Shown piece after piece: positions 16,939-24,730 of a DNA stretch of 34,089 bases (the first letter of the stretch is position 1; each line of letters starts with the position of its first letter). The notes below the pieces were generated by a model, which saw only the letters and a list, made by a program, of their open reading frames with translations, was not told the origin of the DNA and searched no databases. Source of the DNA: Bacillus sp. AFS041924 (GTDB taxonomy: Bacteria; Bacillota; Bacilli; Bacillales; Bacillaceae_G); the NCBI RefSeq assembly GCF_002577195.1, contig NZ_NULG01000031.1:1-34089 (forward strand). The letters run 5' to 3'. The position numbers and the translations under genes are program-made.

Positions 16939-17184
16939 TTAACGGTGACAGCGACCGCAGCCTCCACAACGGAAACAGCCTCCGCAACCTCCGCAACCTC
17001 CACAACGGAAACAGCCAAAACAAGTAAAAATAGGGAAAAAGCATGCAAAGCAAACACGAGCATCGTAATTTTGATATTGATTATAATCCCAAGGAACTAC
17101 TTGACTAGATTGTAACTGTCCAACATTTAATTGTTGTAGCTCTCTTTGAAAATCATTTTGAAGCTCTCTTTGATAATCATACAT
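16939..17184 (-). CDS. Heterocycloanthracin/sonorensin-type bacteriocin precursor
   Basis: The 81-residue peptide has a polar Gln/Asn/Tyr-rich leader (1-~44) and a Cys/Gly/Phe core. The core holds 11 Cys (45, 48, 55, 58, 61, 64, 67, 70, 73, 76, 79); from 55 on they fall every third residue, the Cys-Xaa-Xaa pattern of the strain-variable B. anthracis/B. cereus bacteriocin family. The enzymes encoded just downstream should convert many of these Cys to thiazoles. The start has GGGAGG eight bases before ATG. Both leader and core contain internal repeats. No exporter, leader protease or clear immunity gene is nearby. Activity as an antimicrobial is inferred from the family. Confidence 0.9.
   Translation of the reverse strand: MYDYQRELQNDFQRELQQLNVGQLQSSQVVPWDYNQYQNYDARVCFACFFPIFTCFGCFRCGGCGGCGGCFRCGGCGRCHR
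16961..17016 (-). repeat. Direct repeat inside the precursor core
   Basis: The 20-base sequence at 16961-16980 recurs identically at 16997-17016, a 36-base period encoding GCFRCG with 12-residue spacing. It suggests the core grew by duplication or slippage. Confidence 0.85.
17138..17180 (-). repeat. Direct repeat inside the precursor leader
   Basis: 17138-17156 and 17162-17180 match at 18 of 19 bases with a 24-base period, giving two copies of D(Y/F)QRELQ in the leader. Confidence 0.85.
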
Positions 17185-17669
17185 TTTAATAACCTCCCAT
17201 AAAATTTGAAAACGAATACAAACATAACGTACTTGAATAAATACGTTTCCCTAATTTGAATCTACAAAACCGAAGACTCTCAACAACAAAATATGATGAA
17301 TACTTGGGCATTGTTACCGATTCAATTGCCCAATTTATTACTTCGCTAATTTACAGACTTATTGATCGTTTTTGGAGACAAAAAAAACCTCACATTGAAA
17401 GTGAGGTTTTAGGCTGTTGAAATTTTCTTATAGATTGTTAAATAAATACTTAACTATGATTGGTCAAGATGTTTATAGTAAAGCTTATATTTATCTACTA
17501 TGCTTATGTAAGTCCGATAATGTGCGACCAAAAGCTCGGTAAACACCAATAGAGTTTGAAATCTCAAGTGCACTCTTTTTTCTATAGATTTATTATAACT
17601 TTACTTCCATCTGTTTTATTTAAAGATTTGTTCGTAGTGGAATTGTAGGCATTTTTAAATTTCAATGCA
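17185..17669. other. Intergenic region upstream of the precursor
   Basis: It contains a minus-strand terminator (17381-17411) and the precursor promoter region. A weak candidate promoter is TTGTAG then TATTTA with an 18-base gap on the minus strand. A 50-codon minus-strand frame running into the precursor ribosome site has no start codon and no recognised similarity. Confidence 0.35.
17381..17411 (-). terminator. Terminator downstream of the membrane protein gene
   Basis: On the minus strand AAAACCTCAC pairs with GTGAGGTTTT and is followed by an uninterrupted T run. It separates the membrane protein gene from the bacteriocin precursor. Confidence 0.8.
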
Positions 17670-17684
17670 TGTCCATATTTAGCC

Positions 17685-18170
17685 TTAATCTTTATTCAGT
17701 GTAATGCTCTTAATCGGAGAATAAGAAAAAACATTCTTTTTACTTGCTGTCTTAGTTCCCCTAGCTTCCTTCCCAAATTTTAATCCTATGATTTGTGTAA
17801 TGTTGTTTACTTTAAATAGCAATAGATACGGCAATAATAGAAAATCAAAAATAAAAAGTAAATCTCCTATCATAAAAAAAGAGATTATTGTGTTGGAGAT
17901 TTCTTTTGGTTGATCTAGCGTGATAAATTCATAAACTGCATATCTTTCATAAACAGTGCAAATTAACAAAATAACTCCAACTACTGAAGAAGTAAAACTA
18001 TAACCTATACGTATTTCTCTTTTATTGAATTCTAAAAAAATTGGAAGTAAATAGAGTAAAACGACTATAAAAATACTAAATAACATTCCAAATAAGGTCA
18101 TTCGAATATGCAACATTGATTGAACTAATAAAAGTTTTCCTAGGATAAAAAATAGTATGATTAATCTCAT
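17685..18170 (-). CDS. Multi-pass membrane protein of unknown function
   Basis: About 161 residues with four hydrophobic segments (roughly 1-18, 24-46, 57-76 and 101-126) and a basic, soluble tail. The stretch ERYAVYEFITLDQP followed by a hydrophobic hairpin faintly recalls the N-terminal membrane domain of LTA-synthase-type proteins, but no sulfatase domain follows, so I do not assign that function. ATG at 18170 lies six bases after AGGAGG; the longer frame from 18185 would place that ribosome site inside the gene. It is transcribed away from the AtxA-like regulator, with two matching palindromes between them, so it may be under that regulator's control (inference). Confidence 0.55.
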   Translation of the reverse strand: MRLIILFFILGKLLLVQSMLHIRMTLFGMLFSIFIVVLLYLLPIFLEFNKREIRIGYSFTSSVVGVILLICTVYERYAVYEFITLDQPKEISNTIISFFMIGDLLFIFDFLLLPYLLLFKVNNITQIIGLKFGKEARGTKTASKKNVFSYSPIKSITLNKD

Positions 18171-18297
18171 CATTTCCCTCCTCATTTATCAATTTAGAGC
18201 AACATTCATACTAATTGCTTAATACTATTACAAATGAAAAGTAAGCTCACCTTATAAATTAAATTATAGCTTTGCTTATTATCGTTTCATATGCTAT

Positions 18298-18322
18298 TTT
18301 TTACCGTTTTGATAGGTAAAAA
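18298..18322. promoter_or_regulatory. Palindromic operator-like site 1
   Basis: TTTTTACC, nine bases, then GGTAAAAA. The same arms with the same spacing recur at 18396-18420, 98 bases away. Confidence 0.55.
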
Positions 18323-18395
18323 CGGTTAATTCGAAACAATTAATTTCGTCACATTTAGTCTATTATGTAAATGAGTTTGTTTTATTATTGAATAT

Positions 18396-18420
18396 TTTTT
18401 ACCGTTTTTAACGGTAAAAA
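18396..18420. promoter_or_regulatory. Palindromic operator-like site 2
   Basis: A perfect inverted repeat of 11-base arms (TTTTTACCGTT and AACGGTAAAAA) around TTT. It lies 134 bases before the ATG of the AtxA-like regulator. No T run follows as in a terminator, and the arms match site 1, so a protein-binding site is more likely than a terminator. Confidence 0.6.
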
Positions 18421-18553
18421 TAGTCATATCCTTATCCAGCATCTAAGTTTAAAATTATCTCGAAAGCATTATCTCAACAACATTTTATGTGATTGATTTC
18501 ACAAAAATTATGTAGTAAAAAAATATTATTTATTGATTAAAGTAGGAGATGAG

Positions 18554-19987
18554 ATGGATAAAGCGAGTTTACGTAGATTACAATTAATTGATATTTTAAG
18601 TGGTCAAGAAAAATGGTTTAAAACGGAGGAGCTTGCTAAAGAGTTAAACTGCACTGAAAAAACAATCCGAACTGATATACAAATAATAAATGCAACTTTC
18701 CCTGAAGACTGGCACATTGACACGATAAAAGGAAAAGGTATTTATATCAATAATCCAATTAATTCCTCACTTGATCAAGTTTGTTCACTCTTTGTTAAGA
18801 ATTCTCGAACGCTTCAAGTAATCATGTTTATTCTAATAAAAGAAATTGAATACATTAGTGATTTAGGAAAAATTTTATATACACATCATAATACCGTTTA
18901 TAAAATTCTCGAACGAGTAGATACTTTATTGAAATCATATAATCTTAAATTAAAACGTGCACCTCTTGAAATAGTAGGCAATGAATTTCAAAAAAGGATT
19001 TTATGCTGTGATGTATTATATGGTTTGTATTCCCATACAAATAAATGGCCGTATGATTCACTATCATTTTCTACAATAAAAGAAATAGTAACTAAAACAG
19101 CTGAAAAAAATAAATTCTATCTATTTCCATCTACGACATACCGATATATTTATTATGTTGGTACAATGCTTCAAAGAATCGATCGAGATATTCAATTGGA
19201 CTTAAATCCCTGTAACAATATTAAGGATTCAAAGTTTTTCTCATTTGCAACTGAAATTTGTGGGCAGCTAGAAAAAATTTATAAAATATTAATTCCAGTT
19301 AATGAAATAAATGCTCTTTCTCTAATGATTTCTACATTTCCATATTTTTCTAGCGAAGAAGAACCCCAAGACGAAATAATACACCTCTTCTATAAGAAAT
19401 CAGAAAAACATTACATTGAGTTACATGAACTCGTTACAATGCTCGAAAAAAAGCTTGGTATAAATTTACTTGACCATAATGAGTTTATTTTCACTCTACA
19501 AAAACAATTTAGAGCCCTTTCCTTAGTTCTCTTTATGAACGGTAAAATTAATCGCACTTGTCTAATATCTGACTATGTTAAAAAGCGATACCCTGAATTA
19601 TTTAATAATGTAAAAATTGTATTTCGTAATTGGTGCAAATACTTTTCTTACCCGGAAGTCAGTAATGAAGTAATTGCTAAAGTCACATTAAATATTCAAG
19701 CAATCATAATTAAATTATCTCTAGTCAAAAAAAGGGTTCTACTATTAACTAGTGAGGGTTACGGTGTACAGCATTATATAACAGCTAAACTAACAAAAGA
19801 ATTTAGAAATAAAATCCACTTTGTAGAACTCCAAAACGGAGAATTATTCCCTGAAACAATTAACGAATTACGTTTGGACTTTATTATTGCTGATTTTCAA
19901 CTTGATATTAAAACTGTACCGATTGCTGTAATTAGTTCCACTTTATCACAGCGCGATATTTATCATATCGCCCACTTATTAAATTAA
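18554..19987 (+). CDS. AtxA/Mga-like PRD-containing transcriptional regulator
   Basis: The 477-residue protein matches AtxA of B. anthracis in length and layout. N-terminal winged helix domains include WFKTEELAKELNCTEKTIRT and the typical IKGKGIYINNP. Central PRD-like helical domains (~170-380) would sense phosphorylation by the sugar phosphotransferase system in family members. The C-terminal EIIB-like part reads LLTSEGYGVQHYITAKL and ends IAVISSTLSQRDIYHIAHLL, closely paralleling AtxA. The start is ATG 18554 after GTAGGAG; an upstream TTG at 18533 is less likely. Targets are unknown; candidates are itself, the divergent membrane protein and the HD-domain gene 43 bases downstream. No toxin or capsule genes are present. 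Confidence 0.82.
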   Translation: MDKASLRRLQLIDILSGQEKWFKTEELAKELNCTEKTIRTDIQIINATFPEDWHIDTIKGKGIYINNPINSSLDQVCSLFVKNSRTLQVIMFILIKEIEYISDLGKILYTHHNTVYKILERVDTLLKSYNLKLKRAPLEIVGNEFQKRILCCDVLYGLYSHTNKWPYDSLSFSTIKEIVTKTAEKNKFYLFPSTTYRYIYYVGTMLQRIDRDIQLDLNPCNNIKDSKFFSFATEICGQLEKIYKILIPVNEINALSLMISTFPYFSSEEEPQDEIIHLFYKKSEKHYIELHELVTMLEKKLGINLLDHNEFIFTLQKQFRALSLVLFMNGKINRTCLISDYVKKRYPELFNNVKIVFRNWCKYFSYPEVSNEVIAKVTLNIQAIIIKLSLVKKRVLLLTSEGYGVQHYITAKLTKEFRNKIHFVELQNGELFPETINELRLDFIIADFQLDIKTVPIAVISSTLSQRDIYHIAHLLN

Positions 19988-20030
19988 GTGTTAATGTTTT
20001 CTATTTAATTAATCGTTTAAAGGTGATTTT

Positions 20031-20597
20031 ATGATAAAAGAAAGGCTAAACTTAGTTTCAAATGATTTAATTAATCTTTTAAAGCAATTAGATTATGATA
20101 CCTTCTTACATGGAATGCGTGTAGGCGAAATGTTATATAAGTTCAGTAGATATTTAGATCTGACTTTACATGAATCTAAAGAATTACATTTTATTGGATA
20201 TGTGCATGATATTGGAAAGCTTAACATTCCAACTTCAATTATTACTAAACGAGGACCTCTTACTGATATTGAATGGAATATTATGAGAAACCATACCATT
20301 GATGGGTATAACATATTAAAAGATCTCGTCGACAATAGTAAAGTGTTAAATGCTGTACGATACCATCATGAAAATATTGATGGGACAGGCTATGAAGGGT
20401 TATGTGGTGACAAAATCGATTTTAATTCTAAATTAGTTAGAATTGTTGACAGTTTTGACGCACTAACCAATGACCGTTCATATAAAAAGAAATGTTCAAC
20501 TGAGTTTGCGATAAAAAAAATTCAAAAACTCAGTGGCACTGTTTACGATGAGGATCTACTAAATGAATTTACTAAGTTTATTTCTAAATTGAATTAG
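20031..20597 (+). CDS. HD-GYP-like phosphohydrolase domain protein
   Basis: The 188-residue protein is little more than one HD domain. Metal-binding positions are visible as H27, H59-D60 (HDIGK), H88 and H112-H113 in HHENIDGTGY (112-121). This matches HD-GYP enzymes, which hydrolyse cyclic di-nucleotides, except that Glu follows GY where the name-giving Pro is usual. There is no receiver or other sensor domain. Start ATG 20031 follows AAAGGTGA. It lies 43 bases after the AtxA-like gene with no terminator between, so the two are probably co-transcribed. Whether it cleaves c-di-GMP is not shown by the sequence. Confidence 0.75.
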   Translation: MIKERLNLVSNDLINLLKQLDYDTFLHGMRVGEMLYKFSRYLDLTLHESKELHFIGYVHDIGKLNIPTSIITKRGPLTDIEWNIMRNHTIDGYNILKDLVDNSKVLNAVRYHHENIDGTGYEGLCGDKIDFNSKLVRIVDSFDALTNDRSYKKKCSTEFAIKKIQKLSGTVYDEDLLNEFTKFISKLN

Positions 20598-20688
20598 AGT
20601 TTAATTCCATACTGCTAATTATTTACACCTATTAATTGCTAGACCAGAATCTATTAACATGTTATAGTTTCATTAAAATTATAAATTT

Positions 20689-20759
20689 CACTCGTATAAT
20701 CGTGAGGATATGGCTCACAAGTTTCTACCGGTTAACCGTAAAAATACCGACTATGAGTG
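20689..20759 (+). ncRNA. Guanine (purine) riboswitch aptamer
   Basis: P1 pairs CACTC (20689-20693) with GAGTG (20755-20759). P2 is GTGAG/CTCAC with loop GATATGG, the joining segment reads AAGTTTCTAC, P3 is CGGT...ACCG, and the last junction is ACTAT. These are near-identical to the B. subtilis xpt aptamer. The specificity base (position 74) is C at 20751, predicting guanine or hypoxanthine rather than adenine. Confidence 0.95.
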
Positions 20760-20796
20760 GTAACACAGCTGAATTTACAGCCTGAGCGAATCAAAG

Positions 20797-21465
<669 letters not shown>

Positions 21466-21467
21466 TT

Positions 21468-21515
21468 AAAAAAGACATTGTTTGAACGATATTTCAGTTC
21501 ACAATGTCTTTTTTA
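21468..21515. terminator. Bidirectional terminator between xpt and the siderophore operon
   Basis: AAAAAAGACATTGT pairs with ACAATGTCTTTTTT, with inner pairing of TTGAAC and GTTCA-like bases. Both strands end in T runs, serving xpt (plus) and the permease (minus). Confidence 0.85.
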
Positions 21516-21544
21516 AATGAAGTTTTTTAGCTTTTTTTTGGTCT

Positions 21545-22555
21545 TTATGCTTTTTTTAGAATTAAATATACGAAATATGGTCCACCGATAAGGGCTACTA
21601 TAATCCCTGCTGGTATTCCTTCTGGATCGACTAAGTTTCGTCCGACTGTATCGGCAACTAATAGTAATAATCCACCAATTAGAATTGCAATTGGTATAAA
21701 TAATTGATTTCTTGGACCAACTAAGCTTTTAGCAATATGAGGTGCCATTAATCCGATAAATGCAATTCCTCCAGTTACAGAAACGGCAGATGCCGCTAAT
21801 GCAACTGCTGCTAACATTAAAACGATTCTTTCCTTTTCTAAAGAAACCCCTACTCCAATTGCAACGGGTTCATTTAAGTTAAGAAGATTTAATGTATTAG
21901 CTTTGTATAAAGTAAATGGGATCAATACAATTAACCATGGTAAGAATGCCCAAATAAATGGCCAATCTGTCCCCCATATATTACCTGCTAACCATTTTGC
22001 AATAAAATCTACTTTAGTACGCTCAGCAGATGATATTAAAACAATCATAATACCTGAAAGGGCCATTGAGAAACCAATACCTACTAAAACTAGTCTTATA
22101 GGTTGCAGACCAGAATTTTTCTGATAAGAAAATATGTAAATAATGCTCGCTGTTACAATAGCTCCACAAAATCCTACAATTGGGATTAAATAAACAAATG
22201 AGCCTGCATCAATTGGAAAGTATAAAAAAAATATAGTGATAGCCACACCCGCGCCAGCATTGAACCCTAGGATCCCAGGCTCAGCCATATCATTTCTTGT
22301 AACCCCTTGTAAAATGGCACCAGATAACGCAAGTGCCATACCAGCCATTAAAGTAATGATCATTCTAGGTAATCGAATCGAAAAAATAACAAACTCTTCT
22401 TTAAATGTGCCATCACCTAAAAATGTTGGTAGTAGTCTACTATATGGTATAGCTGAAACCCCCATTCCCATTCCAATAAAGAATGTTAAGAGAATAAGAA
22501 TAAAAAGAATTAACAAAATTAATCTTTGTTTTCTAAGTATAGTAGGTTGTATCAT
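21545..22555 (-). CDS. Iron-siderophore ABC transporter permease (FecCD family), distal
   Basis: This 336-residue integral membrane protein is one of two permease subunits that import ferric siderophores. FecCD signatures include RLPRMIITLMAGMALALSGA, QGVTRNDMAEPGILGFNAGA, GGIAFIGLMAPHIAKSLVG and the ending VDPEGIPAGIIVALIGGPYF. The ATG at 22555 overlaps the ancestral stop of the upstream permease gene (ATGA), so translation was evidently coupled. It is the last gene of the minus-strand iron operon. It resembles FhuG-type subunits but a specific siderophore cannot be named from this gene alone. Confidence 0.9.
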   Translation of the reverse strand: MIQPTILRKQRLILLILFILILLTFFIGMGMGVSAIPYSRLLPTFLGDGTFKEEFVIFSIRLPRMIITLMAGMALALSGAILQGVTRNDMAEPGILGFNAGAGVAITIFFLYFPIDAGSFVYLIPIVGFCGAIVTASIIYIFSYQKNSGLQPIRLVLVGIGFSMALSGIMIVLISSAERTKVDFIAKWLAGNIWGTDWPFIWAFLPWLIVLIPFTLYKANTLNLLNLNEPVAIGVGVSLEKERIVLMLAAVALAASAVSVTGGIAFIGLMAPHIAKSLVGPRNQLFIPIAILIGGLLLLVADTVGRNLVDPEGIPAGIIVALIGGPYFVYLILKKA

Positions 22556-23561
22556 GAGAATTCTTTGCCTCCTTTATGTACGATAAATAGAAAAAAAGGA
22601 AGGCCAATCATTGCAACAATCGCTGCAACTGGTGTTTCATAAGGTATATTAATTGTACGACCAGTGTGTCTGCTAAAAGTAAGAAAGTAGCACCAAAAAT
22701 TGCAGACATCGGAATGATAAATCGATAATCGGTTCCTACAAATCCTCGCACCATGTGAGGTACCATTAAACCTAGAAAAGCCATATTTCCTACTAGAGCA
22801 ACTGCCGCTCCCGCTAGTAAAACAATGACAACAAATAAGATTGCTTTAATTCTTGGGATATTTTGACCTAAACCTACGGCAACTTCCTCGTTTAAACTAA
22901 GGATTGTTAATTGACGTGCAAGGAAAAGAGTTACTAGTATTCCGACTACAATAAAAGGTGTAATCGTTTTTACTTGCCCCCAAGAAGTACCAACTAAACC
23001 ACCAGATGTCCACATTGAAATGTTTTGAGATATTTTAAAATAAATCCCTACACCTTCTGATATAGCTGTTAAAAAACCTGTAACAGCTGCTCCCGCTAAA
23101 ACTATACGGAAAGGAGAAAAGCCCCCTTTTTTCGCGGAAGCAATACCGAAAACAATTAACGAACCTACCGCAGCCCCAATAAAACAGGCAATCATGATTC
23201 CAAAATAATTTACTTTTGGTAAGAATGCCATTGTTATCGCTAATGCTGCATTTGCTCCTGCGGTTAAACCAAGCAACCCTGGATCAGCAAGTGGATTTCT
23301 AGTCATCCCTTGCATAATAGCACCTGCCACTGCAAGAGCTGCCCCGACAAAAATAGCTGCCACCTCTCGAGGTAAACGTAACTCTCTAATAATAGAAATC
23401 TGTTGACTGTTCATATTTGTAAAAATGGCATTCCATACATCGTGAACAGTAGTATCCGCTGCTCCGAAAACAATCGCAATTACAAACATAACAATAAAAA
23501 TAATAATCCCCAATAAAAGTTTAAAAAAGAACGGAATCGAACCTTTGTTTTTCTGTGTCAT
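22552..23561 (-). pseudogene. FecCD permease with a one-base frameshift near the C-terminus
   Basis: The first ~300 codons encode a normal FecCD permease (RLPREVAAIFVGAALAVAGA, QGMTRNPLADPGLLGLTAGA, LVGNMAFLGLMVPHMVRGFV, LLLADTL). The frame then ends early at 22608 with an atypical tail. Shifting by one base at ~22659-22663, where CTGGTCGT would be CTGGGTCGT, restores a typical ending: GRTINIPYETPVAAIVAMIG, then LPFF and a stop (22552-22554) overlapping the next ATG. A single G is therefore missing. This is either a recent mutation removing the last membrane helix or a sequencing error in a G run. If real, uptake through this transporter may be lost. Confidence 0.88.
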
Positions 23562-23591
23562 TAGCCTCTCATCTTCTCTTTATAGATTGAA

Positions 23592-23615
23592 AGAGTAGGA
23601 ATAAATCCCTACTCT
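23592..23615. repeat. Hairpin repeat flanking dispersed repeat copy B (left)
   Basis: AGAGTAGG (23592-23599) pairs with CCTACTCT (23608-23615). Almost the same hairpin occurs on the other side of the dispersed repeat at 23776-23801 in direct orientation, differing by a two-base insertion in the loop. Confidence 0.8.
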
Positions 23616-23770
23616 CAGACTGCCCGCCAAACGCTCGCTTTCTTCGTTGCTTCGCTTGTCTGCAGTGCTCATTACCGTCTATGGTAACTCCGCTCCTCAC
23701 CAAGCTTCGCGCCTCGAAAGACAATCGTTTTCAATCAGCCTGAAAATCAAATTTTTGGACTTTGTCTACA
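23615..23770 (-). repeat. Dispersed repeat, copy B
   Basis: Read on the minus strand, this ~155-base element aligns with 16731-16868. It sits between the binding-protein gene and the permease genes of the iron operon and is bracketed by two nearly identical hairpins. No coding potential is evident. It may affect processing or attenuation of the operon transcript (inference). Confidence 0.78.
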
Positions 23771-23775
23771 TAAAT

Positions 23776-23801
23776 AGAGTAGGAATAAATATCCCTACTC
23801 T
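23776..23801. repeat. Hairpin repeat flanking dispersed repeat copy B (right)
   Basis: AGAGTAGG pairs with CCTACTCT around a ten-base loop. It lies nine bases past the binding-protein stop. There is no T run on the minus strand, so it looks more like an mRNA-stabilising or partial-stop hairpin than a full terminator. Confidence 0.75.
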
Positions 23802-23809
23802 TATTTGTA

Positions 23810-24730
23810 TTAGTTACCTAAAAATTGCTTTTTAAAGAAATCTAATTGCATATCTAACGTATCTGGATCGTTGAAATAGAATTCACTTCCATTGACTTCG
23901 AAAACATGCTTGTTCTTCACTGCTGGTGTGTTTTTATAAGTAGCTGTTTTTTCTACAGAAGTATCTGTTTGATCAAATTTACTGAAGATTACATAGTCAC
24001 CCATGAATTCAGGAAGCACTTCTAATGAGATTGCATAGTATCCTGGTTTTAATGCATTTTCTTCAACCTTTTTAGGCATTTTTAATTTCATTTCTTGGAA
24101 AAGAATCTCTGTTCCGCGACCCCAATTGTTACCATATACATAAAGCTGTTTGTCGAATTTTTCAATTACAGAAACTGTTGCATCTGGACCAATTTTTGCT
24201 TTAATCTCTTCCCCAGCGTTCACGGCACGTGCTTTGAAATCATCTACCCAAGTTTTGGCTTCCTTTTCTTTATTTAATAATTTACCAATTTCGATGTGTT
24301 GAGTTAAATAATCTACTTTACCGTATGTGTAAACAACAGTAGGTGCAATTTTCTTTAACTTATCAAGGTTTTTAACATTATCTAATCCAATAATTAAATC
24401 TGGATTTAATTCAATAATTTTTTCAATATTTTCGTCTGATACTTCTTCAGCATTTTTTAGCTTTTCACTCCAACGAGGATTTGCCTTTGACCAAGAATCC
24501 ACGCCAACAATGTTAACTCCTAACGACATTACATTTCCTGCAAACGATGATAATACTACTACTCGTTTAGGATTTGCTGGAACTTTAACTGGACCATTTT
24601 GAGATTGATATGTAATAGTTCCAGACTTTTTTGATTCTTTCTTTGAGTCGACTTTACTTGACGCTCCATTACTACATGCACTAATAATTAGCACGAACAT
24701 TAAAAGAAATGGTATTAGTATCTTCTTCAT
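23810..24730 (-). CDS. Siderophore-binding lipoprotein of ABC transporter
   Basis: A 306-residue lipoprotein: signal peptide MKKILIPFLLMFVLIISAC with lipobox Cys19, then a Lys/Ser-rich linker and a periplasmic-binding-like fold typical of iron-siderophore receptors (VPANPKRVVVLSSFAGNVMS, NIEKIIELNPDLIIG, and a C-terminal half ending QLDFFKKQFLGN). It resembles Bacillus Fe-hydroxamate binding proteins (FhuD/YxeB type) most, but the ligand is not certain. The start overlaps the end of the ATPase gene by 50 bases; GGGAG lies nine bases before ATG. It captures ferric siderophore at the membrane surface for the two permeases encoded downstream. Confidence 0.88.
   Translation of the reverse strand: MKKILIPFLLMFVLIISACSNGASSKVDSKKESKKSGTITYQSQNGPVKVPANPKRVVVLSSFAGNVMSLGVNIVGVDSWSKANPRWSEKLKNAEEVSDENIEKIIELNPDLIIGLDNVKNLDKLKKIAPTVVYTYGKVDYLTQHIEIGKLLNKEKEAKTWVDDFKARAVNAGEEIKAKIGPDATVSVIEKFDKQLYVYGNNWGRGTEILFQEMKLKMPKKVEENALKPGYYAISLEVLPEFMGDYVIFSKFDQTDTSVEKTATYKNTPAVKNKHVFEVNGSEFYFNDPDTLDMQLDFFKKQFLGN

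Noticed and set aside
16961-17016. Short tandem repeats considered as a CRISPR-like array
   Set aside because: They are in frame with the precursor core, lack unique spacers, and encode the Cys-x-x repeats.
17222-17345. Headless minus-strand frame (NWAIESVTMPKYSSYF region) upstream of the precursor
   Set aside because: No start codon or recognised similarity, and it overlaps the likely precursor promoter and ribosome site.
17685-18170. Assignment as a truncated lipoteichoic acid synthase
   Set aside because: Only a faint resemblance around EFITL; no sulfatase domain or remnant is readable downstream, so I kept it as unknown.
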